This document shows positions 45,844 to 58,265 of a DNA stretch of 64,000 bases, one piece after another. The DNA lies in assembly GCA_023053545.1 (NCBI GenBank), contig JAKZAN010000001.1, positions 9,506,565-9,570,564 of the forward strand. The letters are read 5' to 3'. The DNA is from Lepidurus packardi (Eukaryota > Arthropoda > Branchiopoda > Notostraca > Triopsidae). The position numbers were made by a program, and so were the translations under genes. The first letter of the stretch is position 1. Every line of letters begins with the position of its first letter. The notes beneath the pieces were generated by a model, which was given only the letters and a program-made list of their open reading frames with translations, was not told the DNA's origin and did not search any database.

Positions 45844-48401
45844 TTACGCCAGCAAATCCGATGACCCTACACTGTTTACAGCTTGTGACTCGGAAAGCGA
45901 AAGTGACGAAACAAGAAAGTCGTCCAACAAAGACGACGGACTAACCAAGCCACTCATTTCAGCATTCGACTTAAACTTGGGGACGGACAAGGGCGAATCG
46001 GACGCTGGTTTGGCAAAAACCACATCCAAACCATTTTCCAATACTATTTAAACACAAAATACAATTACGAAATCTCCCACGGTCAACACTCTTCAATGAA
46101 TACCTGAAGCAGAATCTCCTTCATCAGCAGGTGATCTATTTACAAAAAAGTCAAGGTCTAAGGTGTTGCACAGCCCGCTTCCATCAAGAGTAGAAGTCAA
46201 AGACGTCTAGAGCATTTCATCAAGATTTTTAAAAAATAAAATATTACGGTAAAAACGGATAATTATAAATGCATGGGTAATTACGTCATTCATTGGCGTC
46301 ACAAGACACCCTAACTTGACTGGTTGGAGTGGGGTATTCAGATTAACAGCAAATCGAGGCACGCCCGACAAACCTCCAAAATTCTACAAAACAATTCAGA
46401 AGCACAAATCAGATGAACATAATACAGGAATACGCCCAGAATAGTGCGTCTACTGCGTTAGGATAAAAACGAGAAGTTAAATATAGCCAGAAATGTAAGC
46501 AAACTTACTGTTCCACGCTCGTCAATGCCAATAGCTTTGAACCACGTGTTTCTTAGCTTGGACTTGGACCACTGGAAAGACAAGGCTGGTGTAGAATTGG
46601 GATCTCTTATATAAGCCCAAATGGTTCCTTTACTTCCTTGGCAGAGCAATTCTAGGGAAGTTACGGGTGTCAGGCTTCGACCTGATCCCGCCCCTACTGA
46701 TCTAGGCAAGGAAAACATGGTTTCCACTAGGGTTTGGAGCTGAGTCTCAATGCTACTCGACTGTAGCTCCAAGTTGAAAGGCAATGAAGAAGGCGCCGCT
46801 GCAAAATCGTCAAATCCATCATCCGAACAATCCGAAAGCAACTCCTTGGCCATAGAAAGCTGAGCAATTGGCTCTACATGGTTTATTTCCATGGGCGCTG
46901 ACTCAAAATCAGCAAAATCGCCAAAGTCGTCATCTTCCTCGCGTTCCAAGGAACTCAAGACTGGTTTCACGACGGGTATCTCGAGTACCGGTAGGGGCGG
47001 ATCCAACTGTTTTGCAAAATCCCCAAACTCCTCCTCCTCACCTCCCGATAAACCTTCCGGACTTAAGCGCGACTCTGACTGGGGAGAATTGGAATGATTT
47101 TCGTCGACCGAAACGACTCCCACTTCTTCTTCAATTGACGCGTTGAGCTCTTCTCTGTAAACTAACTCCATTTTAAGGTCAATTTTGGCATCCGAGGGCA
47201 GTAGAACTGGCGCTGACCCCAAACTGGGTTGAATAAAGGCCCCCAACTTTTTATCAAGGAATTTGAAAGCGTTTGAGGATTCCGTGGGAGCAGGTGATTG
47301 GAGGAAATTACCAAAACTTTCTCCTTCAATCCTATGGAGCGCGCTCATTTCCCAAGCCTCGAAACCTGGCGGTTCCTCGTCTAAAGGGTTAAAATAGCCC
47401 ATCGTGAGGCCCTGTTCATCGTCCAGGAACGCGATATCATTATTTTTAACTGAAACATTCTCTAGCTCTCTCGGGGACTGGAAATCGGTTTGATTCAGGT
47501 CTCCAATGGAAGAGCAATGTACGGACGGGGGGGCATTCGTCCTGAGTCGCTTTAAAGCGTCCATGGGGCCGATTTGGTTGTAATTAGGCGTTGATGAGAT
47601 TGTGTTTTGCGAGGAAATTGCAGTGGAAGAAAGAGGCGAGGTAAAGTTGGCCTGAGCTGCCGCAAAATCGCCAAATTCGTCATCCTCTAAGGTTTCAACT
47701 GGATTCAATGGTACGGGTTCGATTGGGCATTTTTGAAGGGTTGACGCATCCCCTAATTCTCCTCTTGATTTCGCCCACGTGATTGTGGACATGAACAGTT
47801 CTTCTTCGTCGAGGGAAATGCAATAGTTGGGTTGCTGGTGTAAATTAGTCGAATTTTGAATTTGAAGTTTCGGCTCCGAAATTCTGATATTGGGAGGGGG
47901 TGGAAAAACAGCGGGGAAAGAAGTTGAATTGTTATTTGGCGTCGACGTAGGCACAGATGCAACTGGGAAAGCTGGCGAGGTGCAAAAATCACCAAAATCG
48001 TCCGAACTGTCCACAGCTGTCTGACTAGAAACGGGAGAAACAGGGAATGACTGTGGAGCAATCGAGGGCGTCATTCTGCATCCAGGGATTGTTACAGGCT
48101 TGTTGAATGATGAAGTCAGGTGCTTTTTGGTGGTAAAGAAGCCATTGGGAACTGGGGTAGTGGGCTGGACTCCTACATAATCAACTACGGGCAAGTCATG
48201 GTCTAACATGTTGGAATTTAAGGGCGGGCATTCTATGAAGATAATAAACGAAAGTGAGGGCAACTGAAATCTAAGTAGATTAAAAGATTTACTTGATGAG
48301 CTAGGTTCTGCGGCTGAGGCAAATTCACCAAAATCATCGTCAGCTTTCTGCTGGGTAGGCTTAGCTTTCTGCCATCCAAAATTAAATAAATTAGAAGACA
48401 T
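45844..48401 (-). CDS. AFTPH: Aftiphilin, clathrin-binding trafficking adaptor
   Basis: Associates with clathrin and AP-1 at the trans-Golgi and endosomes. Five exons (48401-48293, 48232-46509, 46383-46285, 46206-46104, 46043-45844) give 744 residues. The hallmark acidic-phenylalanine motifs DDFGEFA, DDFGDFC, DEFGDFA, EEFGDFA, DDFGDFADF and DGFDDFA recur along a low-complexity body and are ligands for adaptor ear domains. A FEAWEMSALHRIEGESFGNF segment lies in the middle. The clathrin-binding domain (TIWAYIRDP, SKSKLRNTWFKAIGID) follows near the end of exon 2. The last three small exons were found by frame and splice sites. If the GTATTC donor at 46103 is not used, the protein would stop slightly earlier after SGIH. 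The start is MSSNLFNFGWQKAK; an upstream in-frame extension lacks resemblance. Confidence 0.9.
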
Positions 48402-48536
48402 TCTACATATAAATTGTAGGTTTAACTCTAATATACAAGAAACCACAGTAAAACTTTCATTCCTGCAGCAAAACAACAGTCAGATTTCCCGTTGGCAGAT
48501 GTCAGGTACCGCCACCTGACGATCATACCGTAACTC

Positions 48537-48600
48537 AGCGGTTCTCAAACTATGCGCCGCGGTAGGCTTGATGGGGCGCCGCGAAAGATAGTTTGGTGTG
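48537..48600 (+). mobile_element. Isolated hAT-type terminus fragment
   Basis: The sequence CAGCGGTTCTCAAACTATG, followed by GCGCCGCGG and a second GGGGCGCCGCGAAAG, resembles the ends of hAT-family transposons, which often start CAG-G-TTCTCAAAC. No matching opposite end or target duplication was found, so this is a relic at best. Confidence 0.4.
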
Positions 48601-48744
48601 TATACTTGATGTTCTTCCATATAATTTTATGTCCTATAATTCATGACTCTCAAAAGTGCGACTTTACATGCAGATTTATTAAGCTCTCATATAAGTTTAC
48701 AATCATTAAAGGGATCAAGCTTATTATAGAAGGTGGTAAACATT

Positions 48745-48838
48745 GAAAAAGCTGTTTCAGAAGTGGGGTACACTAAGAAACTAAAAGAGTTTAAACATGT
48801 ACCGAACACATTTATGAAACAAAATAAATATTCCATTT
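48745..48838. repeat. Direct repeat copy A flanking RNF216 exon-1 relic
   Basis: A segment ending in GTTTAAACATGTACCGAACA and continuing through AATAAATATTC matches 49832-49927. The last roughly 49 nt differ at two positions; the upstream 40 nt are more diverged. The two copies are about 1.09 kb apart and bracket the decayed exon. Confidence 0.75.
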
Positions 48839-48994
48839 TGTGTAATCTCGCAGTTCGCGTTTTTCAAATGGTTTATTTCCTTTCCTTTCTAAAGCCGGAC
48901 TAACCTTTTCTTTACATTTGCTTGCCTTTTCATACCTCCTGGCGACCTTTCATTAACAAAGATGCTTCTTTCAACGTTGGTTCTTCACTGACCC

Positions 48995-49760
48995 GCAATT
49001 CTTCGTAAGGAACATCAGATAAGATTGCTTCGGCTCGCGAACGTAGCATTCGATGGTTGGATCATGGTCTTCATCGTCACTCATCACGACCACTAACTGC
49101 ATTCCGATCAACATTTCTGTGTGAAGGACGGCCTACTTCCATGAGATCAGCAGTGCTACGCACCGTTTCTGTTCTGGGCTTACCACTTGATGAAGGACGA
49201 ACTAACACGGCTTCTTGCCTTTGATTAGATTTATCCAAAGATTTGGAAGCGTCTGATTGATTGTCTACCCTACTTGGGCCCGCCATTGAATCCAGGTTAT
49301 CAATCCCAAAGCTGACAGGACCAAACCAAAAATGCTATAGGGGACTTGACAGGGGAGCAAGGGTCACTTTGTACTCGAATCGGGTTGAAACCTCCGACTG
49401 GTTTGATATCTTGAGAGAAACTGTTTGGAGTAGACGACAACAACTTGGACAGCAACTGTTGTCTTTCGTTTTCGAAATAGTCTTTGACCAGTTGAAAACG
49501 TTATGGTTCGTCTTTTTGAGCTTGCAAAAAGATTTCGTTGTAGCTCAAGGTAGAAAACTCTTGTCTAACAAGTAGAGATTCATGGTCCAATTCCATATCC
49601 AGATCTTGAGTAGATTCAGGAACCTCATTTTGTACCGAAGCTCCCAGTAATAATGGAGAGGAAAGATGTTCGTTCGATGGAAGAAACTGTTGGGAGAAAT
49701 GCTGCCAGCGTCCAACTGCCCTGGTCTTGTAGTGAAATACCGAGAATTTGAAGCTATTGA
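48995..49760 (-). pseudogene. Decayed partial copy of RNF216 exon 1
   Basis: This minus-strand segment parallels the first RNF216 coding exon (about 56345-55600). The shared runs ERW/GRWxHFSQQFLPSN, LVRQEFSTL and MAGPSxVDNQSxASKS appear in the same order, with DNA similarity along the whole stretch. Compared with the parent it has an in-frame loss near STQ/DLDMELD, a 6-nt loss after NEIF and several frame breaks, and it lacks the parent's start and end. It lies downstream of RNF216 on the same strand and ends abruptly on both sides. I infer a segmental duplication that decayed. No splice sites or promoter of its own are evident. Confidence 0.8.
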
Positions 49761-49831
49761 TTTCTCGGCATCGTCTCATGGGGCTGATATTTTACTCCAA
49801 ATGTAAAACGAAACGTGCCTCTTGGAAAATG

Positions 49832-49927
49832 CCGAAATGCTGTTTCGGAAGAGACGTATTCCTAATAAATTAGTAGCGTTTAAACATGTACCGAACACAT
49901 TTATGAAACACAATAAATATTCAATTT
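49832..49927. repeat. Direct repeat copy B flanking RNF216 exon-1 relic
   Basis: Second copy of the repeat described at 48745-48838, in the same orientation. Confidence 0.75.
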
Positions 49928-50668
49928 TTAGAAAAATACGTGTGTATTGAAGATTCGTATTCAGAAAAAACATAATTCTTTATACTGATTTCCCCCCGAG
50001 CTTTGCGAGAGAATCGAGCTTCGTTGGAGGAATGCAGCTCGAGACAATATAAAAACACGGAAAAACACTTTCTTTTATAAGTAATGCGTTTTGCTAAATC
50101 ATGTTCAAAAAAATAACTTCGATAGATTTGTTCCAATGGTACCATTCGACCACAACATTTTCAAAGTGACACAGTTTAATTTTCTTGAATAAAAGAGGGC
50201 AACTAACGAGGACAAATTTCGTAATCAACCGCAATTCACTTTTCTTAAACCACCTCAGACTGACTCTCATAAAATTTCACTCTTAAACGTTGAGTTCAAC
50301 ATTTTGAAGATCCCAAAAGAAAGGCAACTAAGGTCAAATAAGTACAATGTCGCCTTAAAATCCTATTATATCCATGACTCCATTGAGGTTGAGCTCCTGA
50401 AGGAGGTTGCTGAGCATGGGCTTGTTTTCGGCACATCGGCGACTAGATCAACTTGTGGTCGGTTAAACACATTAATTACCATCCCACCGCCCTCCCTTTG
50501 CCTCAAAGTATGTCGCCTTACTGCCGCTATAATGAGTTGTCTTTGCGCATCGGCAGCGCTAACATCAAGACGTCCTACAGTTGCATTAATTGCCCCGCCC
50601 ACCGGTAACTCCACGCCCCCCTGTTAAACATCTCGCAACTGTGCCAACTCAGCCAACCTTTGCTCCTA
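49928..50668. other. RNF216 3' flank, no gene seen
   Basis: AT-rich DNA downstream of the RNF216 stop, probably including its 3' UTR. Open frames here (50304-50627 plus, 50366-50614 minus) overlap one another and show no recognisable family. Confidence 0.4.
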
Positions 50669-53600
50669 TTAAACTTCATTATCGCGAATGTTACGATTTT
50701 CTCGCATGTCGTGTTCCTGCATGACAAAATTGAACAATCCTTGCGCGCGCAAACCATTCGCAATTTGAACTCCCATTCCTTCAACCCTAGCGTGAGCTGC
50801 TCTCTGGCCTGTGGGTTGAGCAAGAGCAGGGACAAGTAATCTCACATTCATTCGCTGAGCTTGAGCTTGCGCCCGGGATATCGCAGAAACTTCGGGAATC
50901 TTGGGCAAAATGTTGTCCAGCGTAACGCCTGGATTTTGTTGCGTCAATTCTTCACGCGTCTTGATAGCTTGAGCTTGGACTTCCTGTTGGTGCATAATTT
51001 CCGTGTTGGTCCATAGAGGGCATCTAATGAAAGTAAAGAGGCAATTAAAAACGGAACAATTCCGTGTATTACGCTTACTTTCCAGTGTTGGCACCCTGGC
51101 CGTCAAAATGAGAGTAGTCTTTAACTTCTTTGCGGCAGACATAGCATGATAAGGTGCCACAGGGACACTGGATTTTGTTACATCCTTCAGTCTTTAAAAA
51201 CTTCTTTTGGCAGCGGGGGCATTCTCTGGTACGCAAAGTAAAATGAAGGGAATCCGTTATTGCACTGATACCACAAAATAAGTATAATAAAAGTTAAATA
51301 GATTAAGTGAAAACAGAAATCAACAAGAGAAATAATACCCAGGAAATAGCCAATAATATAGCTAAAAATAAAACTTAGTAAATATAATGAATCAAATCTT
51401 AACTACGACTAACTAATAAAAATTCAACAGGAATGAACAATTATGCTAATAAATTGAAACTAATACACTAATGAAAAATACAATTCAGCAGCGAAATTTA
51501 AACAATACCTCAGCAAGGCTTCTGTCATCTTATCCTCCATATATGTCCGCAACTTATCCAACTTCTTGGAAGTCTTAAGCTCCTGACAGCTTAACGGGAT
51601 ATGCGTCTCTTTTTGGCACAGCCTGTTTATTTTTTATTTTATTTTTTTTTAAACTCCTAAGAAGTGTTTAGTTACCTGCAGGATACCTTGGAGCATTCAG
51701 GATTGAGACATTTGAAAGTCTTATCCCCTTCGGCAGGAATAGCTGCGAAGTCACAGAAAGGACACATTTCTATATCATCAATATTAGCGGATGCAATTTC
51801 CTCGACTTGTAGACGACGCATTAAACGTTTAAACACAGGAGGTTTCAATACATCCTATAAATGGTGGCAAAGTTAAAATACATTTGTACAGACGTTCGAG
51901 AAGACTCTTACTTTCAAAACGTCCGGCTCGAATTCCTCTGTACATGAAGGATCCAAGCAGGGAAAATGGAATTTAACCATTCCCATAATTTCCTCGACGT
52001 GCCTATCGAACGCAAAAGGAAAACATGTTAAACGCGTAAATTTTGTATGGATAAAATCTCACTTTCTCACGCAATTACAGCAAAACTTGTGCCCCAACGG
52101 ACAAGTAACGAAATCCAACCTTATCAACTCATCTTCGCAGCAGATAGCGCATTCTAGGAGCTCGTTCTTCTTCCTGGCGCGTTGAATGGCCTTTAATCGA
52201 CATGCCTTCTTCTCGTCTAACTTAGCCTTAATCTCGTTCTCCAGACGTAGGAAGTTAATCTAGAACAGAAATAAGAGAGTTACAAGAAACTTTCATAGTT
52301 CTGCGGATTTTGAAGTACACCAAACTGTAGCAAAGCTGCGCAAAATAAACATATAATTAAACAAATGGCTTAATCACACAGTTTAAGTTAAATTATTCAA
52401 GTTAAAAATGTTAAATAAATAATGTACCTAAAATCTTTTGACACAGCGTTTTAAAGAGGGAATAAGGGGCAAAATCTTTTTTTTTTTTTTTTTTAAAAAA
52501 GTATGTTATAGAGGAGACAAAATAGTGTTCTGGCTGAAGAATAGCTATGTCAATTACGCAGTTTAACCGAGTAATTAATTATTTAGCGGTGTAAGCTCTG
52601 CCCCTTTCCGCCCAAATTCAAATGTTCCTATCCTTATAACATTGGGGACAGCTGGCCGGTGGCCTAGCGCCTTTACCTACGAACGCATTAAAAATCGATC
52701 ACTGGACTCGCAGATGCGGCACCATAACCTTTCTTTTGCGTGCTCAAACAAGTCTGTGGGAGCTTTGGTTAATTTAAAAACTCAATAATAAAATAGTGAC
52801 ATATTCTTCGCGCGATCGCCGTTCTGCCGGGCCTAGACCCGCACCTGAGAGCCCTTGGGCAAGTTTCGGGCCCGCTTCGCAGTCGAGAGCCCATCCCTTG
52901 GCAATGGGACCGCACGAGGCTGTTCCGTCAGTGCGGATAACGCTTGTTGTATGGCGTTCTGCGGAACCCGCAAGTCACGGCGCGAAGAAAAGTCCGTTTT
53001 TCTGATTGAGCTTGAAAATTAATCAAAGCACACATAGACTTGGTTGAGCTCTCAAAAGATAAATATTGGTGCCGTCCTTATGAGTCCAGGGATCGATTTT
53101 GATTGCGCTCGCAGGTAAAGGCGCTAGGCCTCCGGCCAGCTGTCCCTCAATGTTATAAGGATTCGAAAATTTGAATTTTGGTGGAAAGGGTCGGGGCTTA
53201 AACCGCTAAATAACTAATTACTCGGTTAAACTGCGTAATTGACATAGCTATTCTTCAGCCAGAACACTATTTTGTCTCCTCTATAACATACTTTTTTCTT
53301 TTTTACTTTTTTTCTCTATAACACTTTATTTTGTCTCCTCTATAACTTATTTTTTTTTATTTTTTTGCACCTTACTCCCCCTTTAAGATATTCTTAAAAA
53401 AAAATTCCATTATATCGTTTAATGTCTCTTAAATTTGTGTTTCAAGTTTTGTTTCAATTTACATAATTCTCATGAAATCAACAGGTTCCTCCAGTTTCAG
53501 AACCCGGAGACAAAGTGGCACTATTGTATATTATTGTTGTAAAACGTTCTCCGAAAAGAATGACAAACACGTGTCGCGTCGCCACGGGACACGTGATTGA

Positions 53601-56539
53601 GAATGCGTTAGGTTAGGCTAAGTTAGCTTCGATTAATGATCCTCATCAACTTTAGTCGACACGAATGGTTAACATTGTACTTTCTTTTACTCTATTAGCT
53701 GAAAAAAAATCATTGTTCGAAATTAGCACACTAGTGTCATTTTTGTCAGCGGGACATTTTACGTGCGTTTGTCAGTAAATCCGCAGAACGTGTTGCATGA
53801 TTTAGGGGCCATAACATCAGTGCCATCTTTTGACAAAAAAAAAACAGCTACTTGAACTACACCGCGGCCTTAAACACAATACAACAAAGTGAGTAAATGA
53901 AGAAGAATCAATACTAAAACTTTTAAAATTGAATAGAGACGAGACAAAAATAAGATCCTTAAAATTTCGACGTGATAATTAAACAAATACCCGGATTATC
54001 TTACCTCTTCGATTAGCCTTGGACACGTAATACGTCCGGAACCTTTAAGTTCATATGTGGAGCGTTTAAGTTTGCGTTCGGGTACCACCGACGTTCGCAA
54101 GGAATGAGAAACAAGGACGAGTTGTCCTCCATACATCGCTATCGTTGTCTTAATTTCTCGCTGATAGGAAAAGGGGAATTCTTTACGCAAATAGCCAACC
54201 ATTTGGGCCATGTACTTCTCCTCCATTCCTGCTGGGATTTTCTGCCTGTCTGGGTCATGAAAATATCCGATTGGGTCTTCATAATTTTCCAGGAAATCGT
54301 CCACCGACCAGACTTTCTTGGCCATTTCTGCATATCGCTGGCGTTTCAGGTGCTGGTCAATCGTTGGGCATTTACTTGAATCCTCTAAGATTATCATAAT
54401 GACATTTTGGACTAGATCTTCGCGAGCGTTACAAGCCATAACTTTCTCTTCCAAATATTCCGGATCCAAGTTAGGGAATATTTCAATTGCGTTTGCTACT
54501 TGCTCTTCCATTACTTCGTTCAAAAGAGCTATTCGCAAGGAATTGACGTTGTTTACTTTCTCGGGCGGGTCTTCCGACTTCGGGATGAGCCACTCGTCGA
54601 ACACTCGAGGAAAAATGGAATTAAAAATATCATCGACTACAGTCTGACTTGCGTCTCTCTTTGAATTCCAACCGGATTCCACCAATTTGACCGCGTGATT
54701 AGCTGCAAACAACACATGGATATTTGGGATCTTCCGTGTTATGAAGCTGTATAATGATTTTATCCGCGCAATTTTGGTCTCCATAAGGTGTTCCTCAGAG
54801 CTAGCTCCTTCCCCGTTGAGATAAGCGTTGGGGTCCTCAGCTAAGACCGGCGGAGTAGGCTGATAATTGGTGTGTTTGATTAGCGCTTTTCCTTTTCCTG
54901 GGGCTCTTTTTAAGTTCTTGGCATGTGGATTTGTATCATTACTGCTGTTTGATAGAGAGATTGTGGCTAAAGCTTGCTTGGCAATTGGCTTAGTCTTCGG
55001 ACGAACTTTGGCTCGAATGCCACCGATTATTTGGTCGGGATCCGGGTTAGCGGGCTCGGGAACCTCTGTGTCTTCAACTGTAGCTGCTGGTTGAGGTCTT
55101 TTCGCAATCTTTGAAGAAGTAGCTGATACTGGACGATGTTCCTTCTTATCAGTCACCATAGCCTTTACAGAGGAGGCACCTCTTCGGTTGACGCCAGCAA
55201 GCGCGAAATCAGAAACTTCGGCGACATTCATCTCTGGAATGAAACGAAATTGGATTAAAATCGACTTTAATATCTGAATTAAGCCAATTATTTTAAGCTT
55301 ATTCGAAATTAACTTTTGTCCCTAAGACCTACTTTACATTTATACGACATTCATTTTCAGACATACGAAATGAACATAAATCTAGACGTAAATACCTCGT
55401 GCTATTGGCTTAGATGGGTCTTCTTTTTTAGCACGCTTTGATTTTGACGAATTTTCCTTTGTGGCATTAGGCCGTTTCGGAATCAGTTTACGACCCGGTG
55501 CATCAACATTATGTGGCACCAATCCTCTGTCCAAAAGATTGTCGATCACACGAACCATGCGGTCACCTTGATGACTGTGAAATAGTAGGCGATTACGCAG
55601 TTCTTCGTAAGGAACATGAGGTAAGATCTGCTTCAGCTCACGAACGTCCCATTCGATGGTTGGATCCTGATTTTCATCGTCGCTCACGACCACAACTAAA
55701 TTCCGGTTGGCATTTCTGTGTGGGGGAGGAAGGTCTACTTCCACGAGATGAGTAGTGCTACTCGCAGTTTCTGTTCTGGGCTCATCACTTGATGAAAAAC
55801 GAACTAACACGGCTTCTTGCCGTTGATTAGAGTTATCCGAGGATTTGGAAGCGCCTGATTGATTGTCTACTCCACTTGGGCCCGCCATTGCATTCAGGTT
55901 ATCACTCTCAAAGCTGGCAGGACCAAACCCAAATGCTATAGGGGACTTGACGGGGGAGCAGGGTTCACTTTTGATTCGAATCAAGTTGAAACCTCCGGCT
56001 GGTTTGATATCTTGAGAGAAACTGTTTGGAGGAGACGACAAAAACTCGTCCAACAACTGTTGTCTTTCGTGTTCGAAATAGTCTTTGGCCAGTTGAAAAC
56101 GTTGTGGTTCGTCTTTGTGAGCTAGCAAGAAGACAAAGATTTCGTTGTAGTTCAAAGTAGAAAACTCTTGTCTGACAAGTAGAGTTTCACGGTCCAATTC
56201 CATATCCAGATCTATCTCCTTTTGAGTAGGTTCAGAAACCTCATTTTGTACCGAAGCTCCCAGTACCAATGGAGAGGAAAGATATACGTTCGATGGAAGA
56301 AACTGTTGGGAGAAATGCCGCCAGCGTTCCATCTGCCCCTGGTCTTGTAGTGAAATGCCGAGAACCTCTTCTAGCACTAAAAGGACCATTTCCACCCGTT
56401 GGTCATCATCATGATGAACCTGTAGCAAGGCTTCGATAATTCCCCTGTCAAGGGATGCTCCCACATAATTAAAGGCCAAAATGCTTCTAATTCTCATTAC
56501 ATCAAGCGCGTTTGCCTCACCAGCACTCCAACTAGACAT
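50669..56539 (-). CDS. RNF216: RNF216/TRIAD3-type RBR E3 ubiquitin ligase
   Basis: RING-between-RING ubiquitin ligase. Eight exons (56539-55396, 55233-54005, 52259-52063, 52002-51912, 51854-51676, 51622-51509, 51225-51079, 51023-50669) give 1,151 residues, longer than the roughly 870-920 of vertebrates. The N-terminal 790 residues are mostly disordered, with two UBA/CUE-like helical patches (for example IEIFPNLDPEYLEEKVMACN). RING1 (about 828-856) has CAICCEDELIRLDFVTCPLG. The IBR follows with MCPFCDF, CLNPECSK and CRLCQKETH. RING2 starts ECPRCQKKF, and the Cys in TEGCNK (about residue 1000) is in the position of the catalytic thioester cysteine of RBR ligases. The C-terminal exon is Gln/Ala-rich. 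Intron 2 (54004-52260) is the only long intron and carries a foldback element. Confidence 0.93.
52455..53382. mobile_element. Long inverted-repeat (foldback/MITE) element in RNF216 intron 2
   Basis: The left arm running inward from 52455 is mirrored by the right arm running back from 53382. For example, 52501-52577 is the reverse complement of 53215-53291 with about one mismatch, and similarity continues inward at lower identity to about 52830/52990. The outer ends AGAGGGAATAAGG and, on the other strand, AGGGGGAGTAAGG are each bordered by TTAA (52451-52454 and 53383-53386). This could be a piggyBac-like TTAA target duplication. A GC-rich loop of about 150-200 bp lies between the arms; its open frame (52796-53005) has no family resemblance. 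The right end also contains a partial duplication of the CTCTATAACA-type terminal sequence. Superfamily assignment is tentative; the inverted repeat itself is plain. Confidence 0.8.
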
Positions 56540-58265
56540 GGCTCAAACTCTGCAAAGTGTGGACGCTGGCACGTCATGAGCCCACCGAACTACATAATGA
56601 AAGAATCTGATAATCTGAAAAAAATAACACTCTAAAATCTTGAAACACAACTTACTTTAATTTTGTTGCCGTTTCGACTGTCCAACCCAGTCACCAATGT
56701 TCTCACTTTCAAATCCTGATGAGCCACCTAACGGCTGAAAATAAACGCTTATATATCGAGCTCTTTAACTATCGATAATTTTGGTCGCGGTATATTTAAC
56801 TGCAAAAAAATAAGTGTATTAACAGATCAACAGTAACCACAATCGGACTTGATGCATATAAGGATGCACACTTATTTTCAAGTCTAACCAGCCAACATCG
56901 ATTAACTGTCCTTTATTGGCATGAACTAGAAATTGTGGATGGGGATAAAACGCGAAATGCGACACGCGAAATGGGTAAGATGCGAAACTATAACTTGCGA
57001 GAAATTGTATGCTAAATTTGTAAATATTACTTAGAAAGACAAGAAATTGCAACACATTCTTAGTCAAACTTAATTGAACCTAATCTAAGATCCCCTAACG
57101 GAATTTACGAATAAACAGTATTTAACTCTAGCTTAATATGTTAAAAAATTTCATGATTTAACGTAACAGATTCGCTACTCAGGTACTTCGCTATTCATAA
57201 CAAATTCGTTACTCTTAGGGAAACCTACAGACAAATGAAATATTGTGCTTGCAACCTTAAATTGGATTAAAACACTCCCAATTTTGTGGTAGGTAAAACG
57301 CGAAACGGCATTCTTGAATCCAAATCTGTCCACCCAATAAGATAGCTGTTTCGCGATCCGTTTCGGTTTCACCATTTTGCCTCGCCCGGGTGATCAAAAT
57401 CATTTCGTCAACAAATCATACTATCGATATGCAGTTCGACTCCTCGGAATTGTTTTAAATGTGGGAGCAGTCGGGCGATCAGGTGTGGACGTGTAGTACG
57501 TTCAAACGTGCCAATTACCCGATTATCGCTGAAAGTTTCCCGATTAACATGCGTAGCGTTTAGCTTCCTTGCTGAAACAAGTGGCACTCTTTTTAAGACG
57601 TGTTGTTGCGTGAGAGTGGTGTATAAAGCCGTGTTTTGGCACGAATTTTCGGAATTCTTGGAGCCTCGCGCTCCATAGCGTTTTCATTGCGCTTTGGCCC
57701 GGCGCGGTAGCCAAAGGGGCGCGGTTTCGGTTTGCTTAGGTTTTAGGACTGGTTCCAAGTCGACATACATGCTTGCGCCTGGGATAACCCTAATTGTATA
57801 TAACACATGCCCGTGTGGGTCTACCAAAACATTCGCCTGGGACTCGAAAACGTTCGATTTCTTTAAGCGAATCTACAGTCTGCAATTTCGCGAATTCGCG
57901 ATAGTGTTTGGAGTTTTCAACAAGCTTCTCACCCGTACAAAAGTAATGTGTGACAAGTAGCAAAATATCCCCAGGTTATCGTCCTTGAAGATCCTCGTGG
58001 CTACTCAAACTTAAAAATAACTTTTTTGTAGTGTGTTTATGCATCACTTCTAACATTAGGGAGGACTCAAGCATTCCGATTGAGTCTTCCTCTAGTGCAT
58101 TATCGAACGTCTGGAAAAAGGGGCGAAAACTCCGTGTGGTAGCGACCGGAAGTGGTACCCCAAGTCGGCATTTTTGCTGGTCATTTAGGGACCAAGCCTA
58201 GGTTCTGGGGGGATGCAGTAAGCGATTGGGATCAGAGAACAAAGTCAATCCAAAGTGGCCATGTC
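56540..58265. other. RNF216 upstream flank
   Basis: The promoter and 5' UTR side of RNF216, then AT-rich DNA. A more GC-rich patch at about 57600-57760 and 58100-58260 precedes the candidate exon below and may be its promoter or 5' UTR. No recognised gene. Confidence 0.4.

Noticed and set aside
52796-53005. Open frame in the GC-rich loop of the foldback element
   Set aside because: No family resemblance; composition follows the inverted-repeat GC patch, and it lies within an intron of RNF216 on the other strand.
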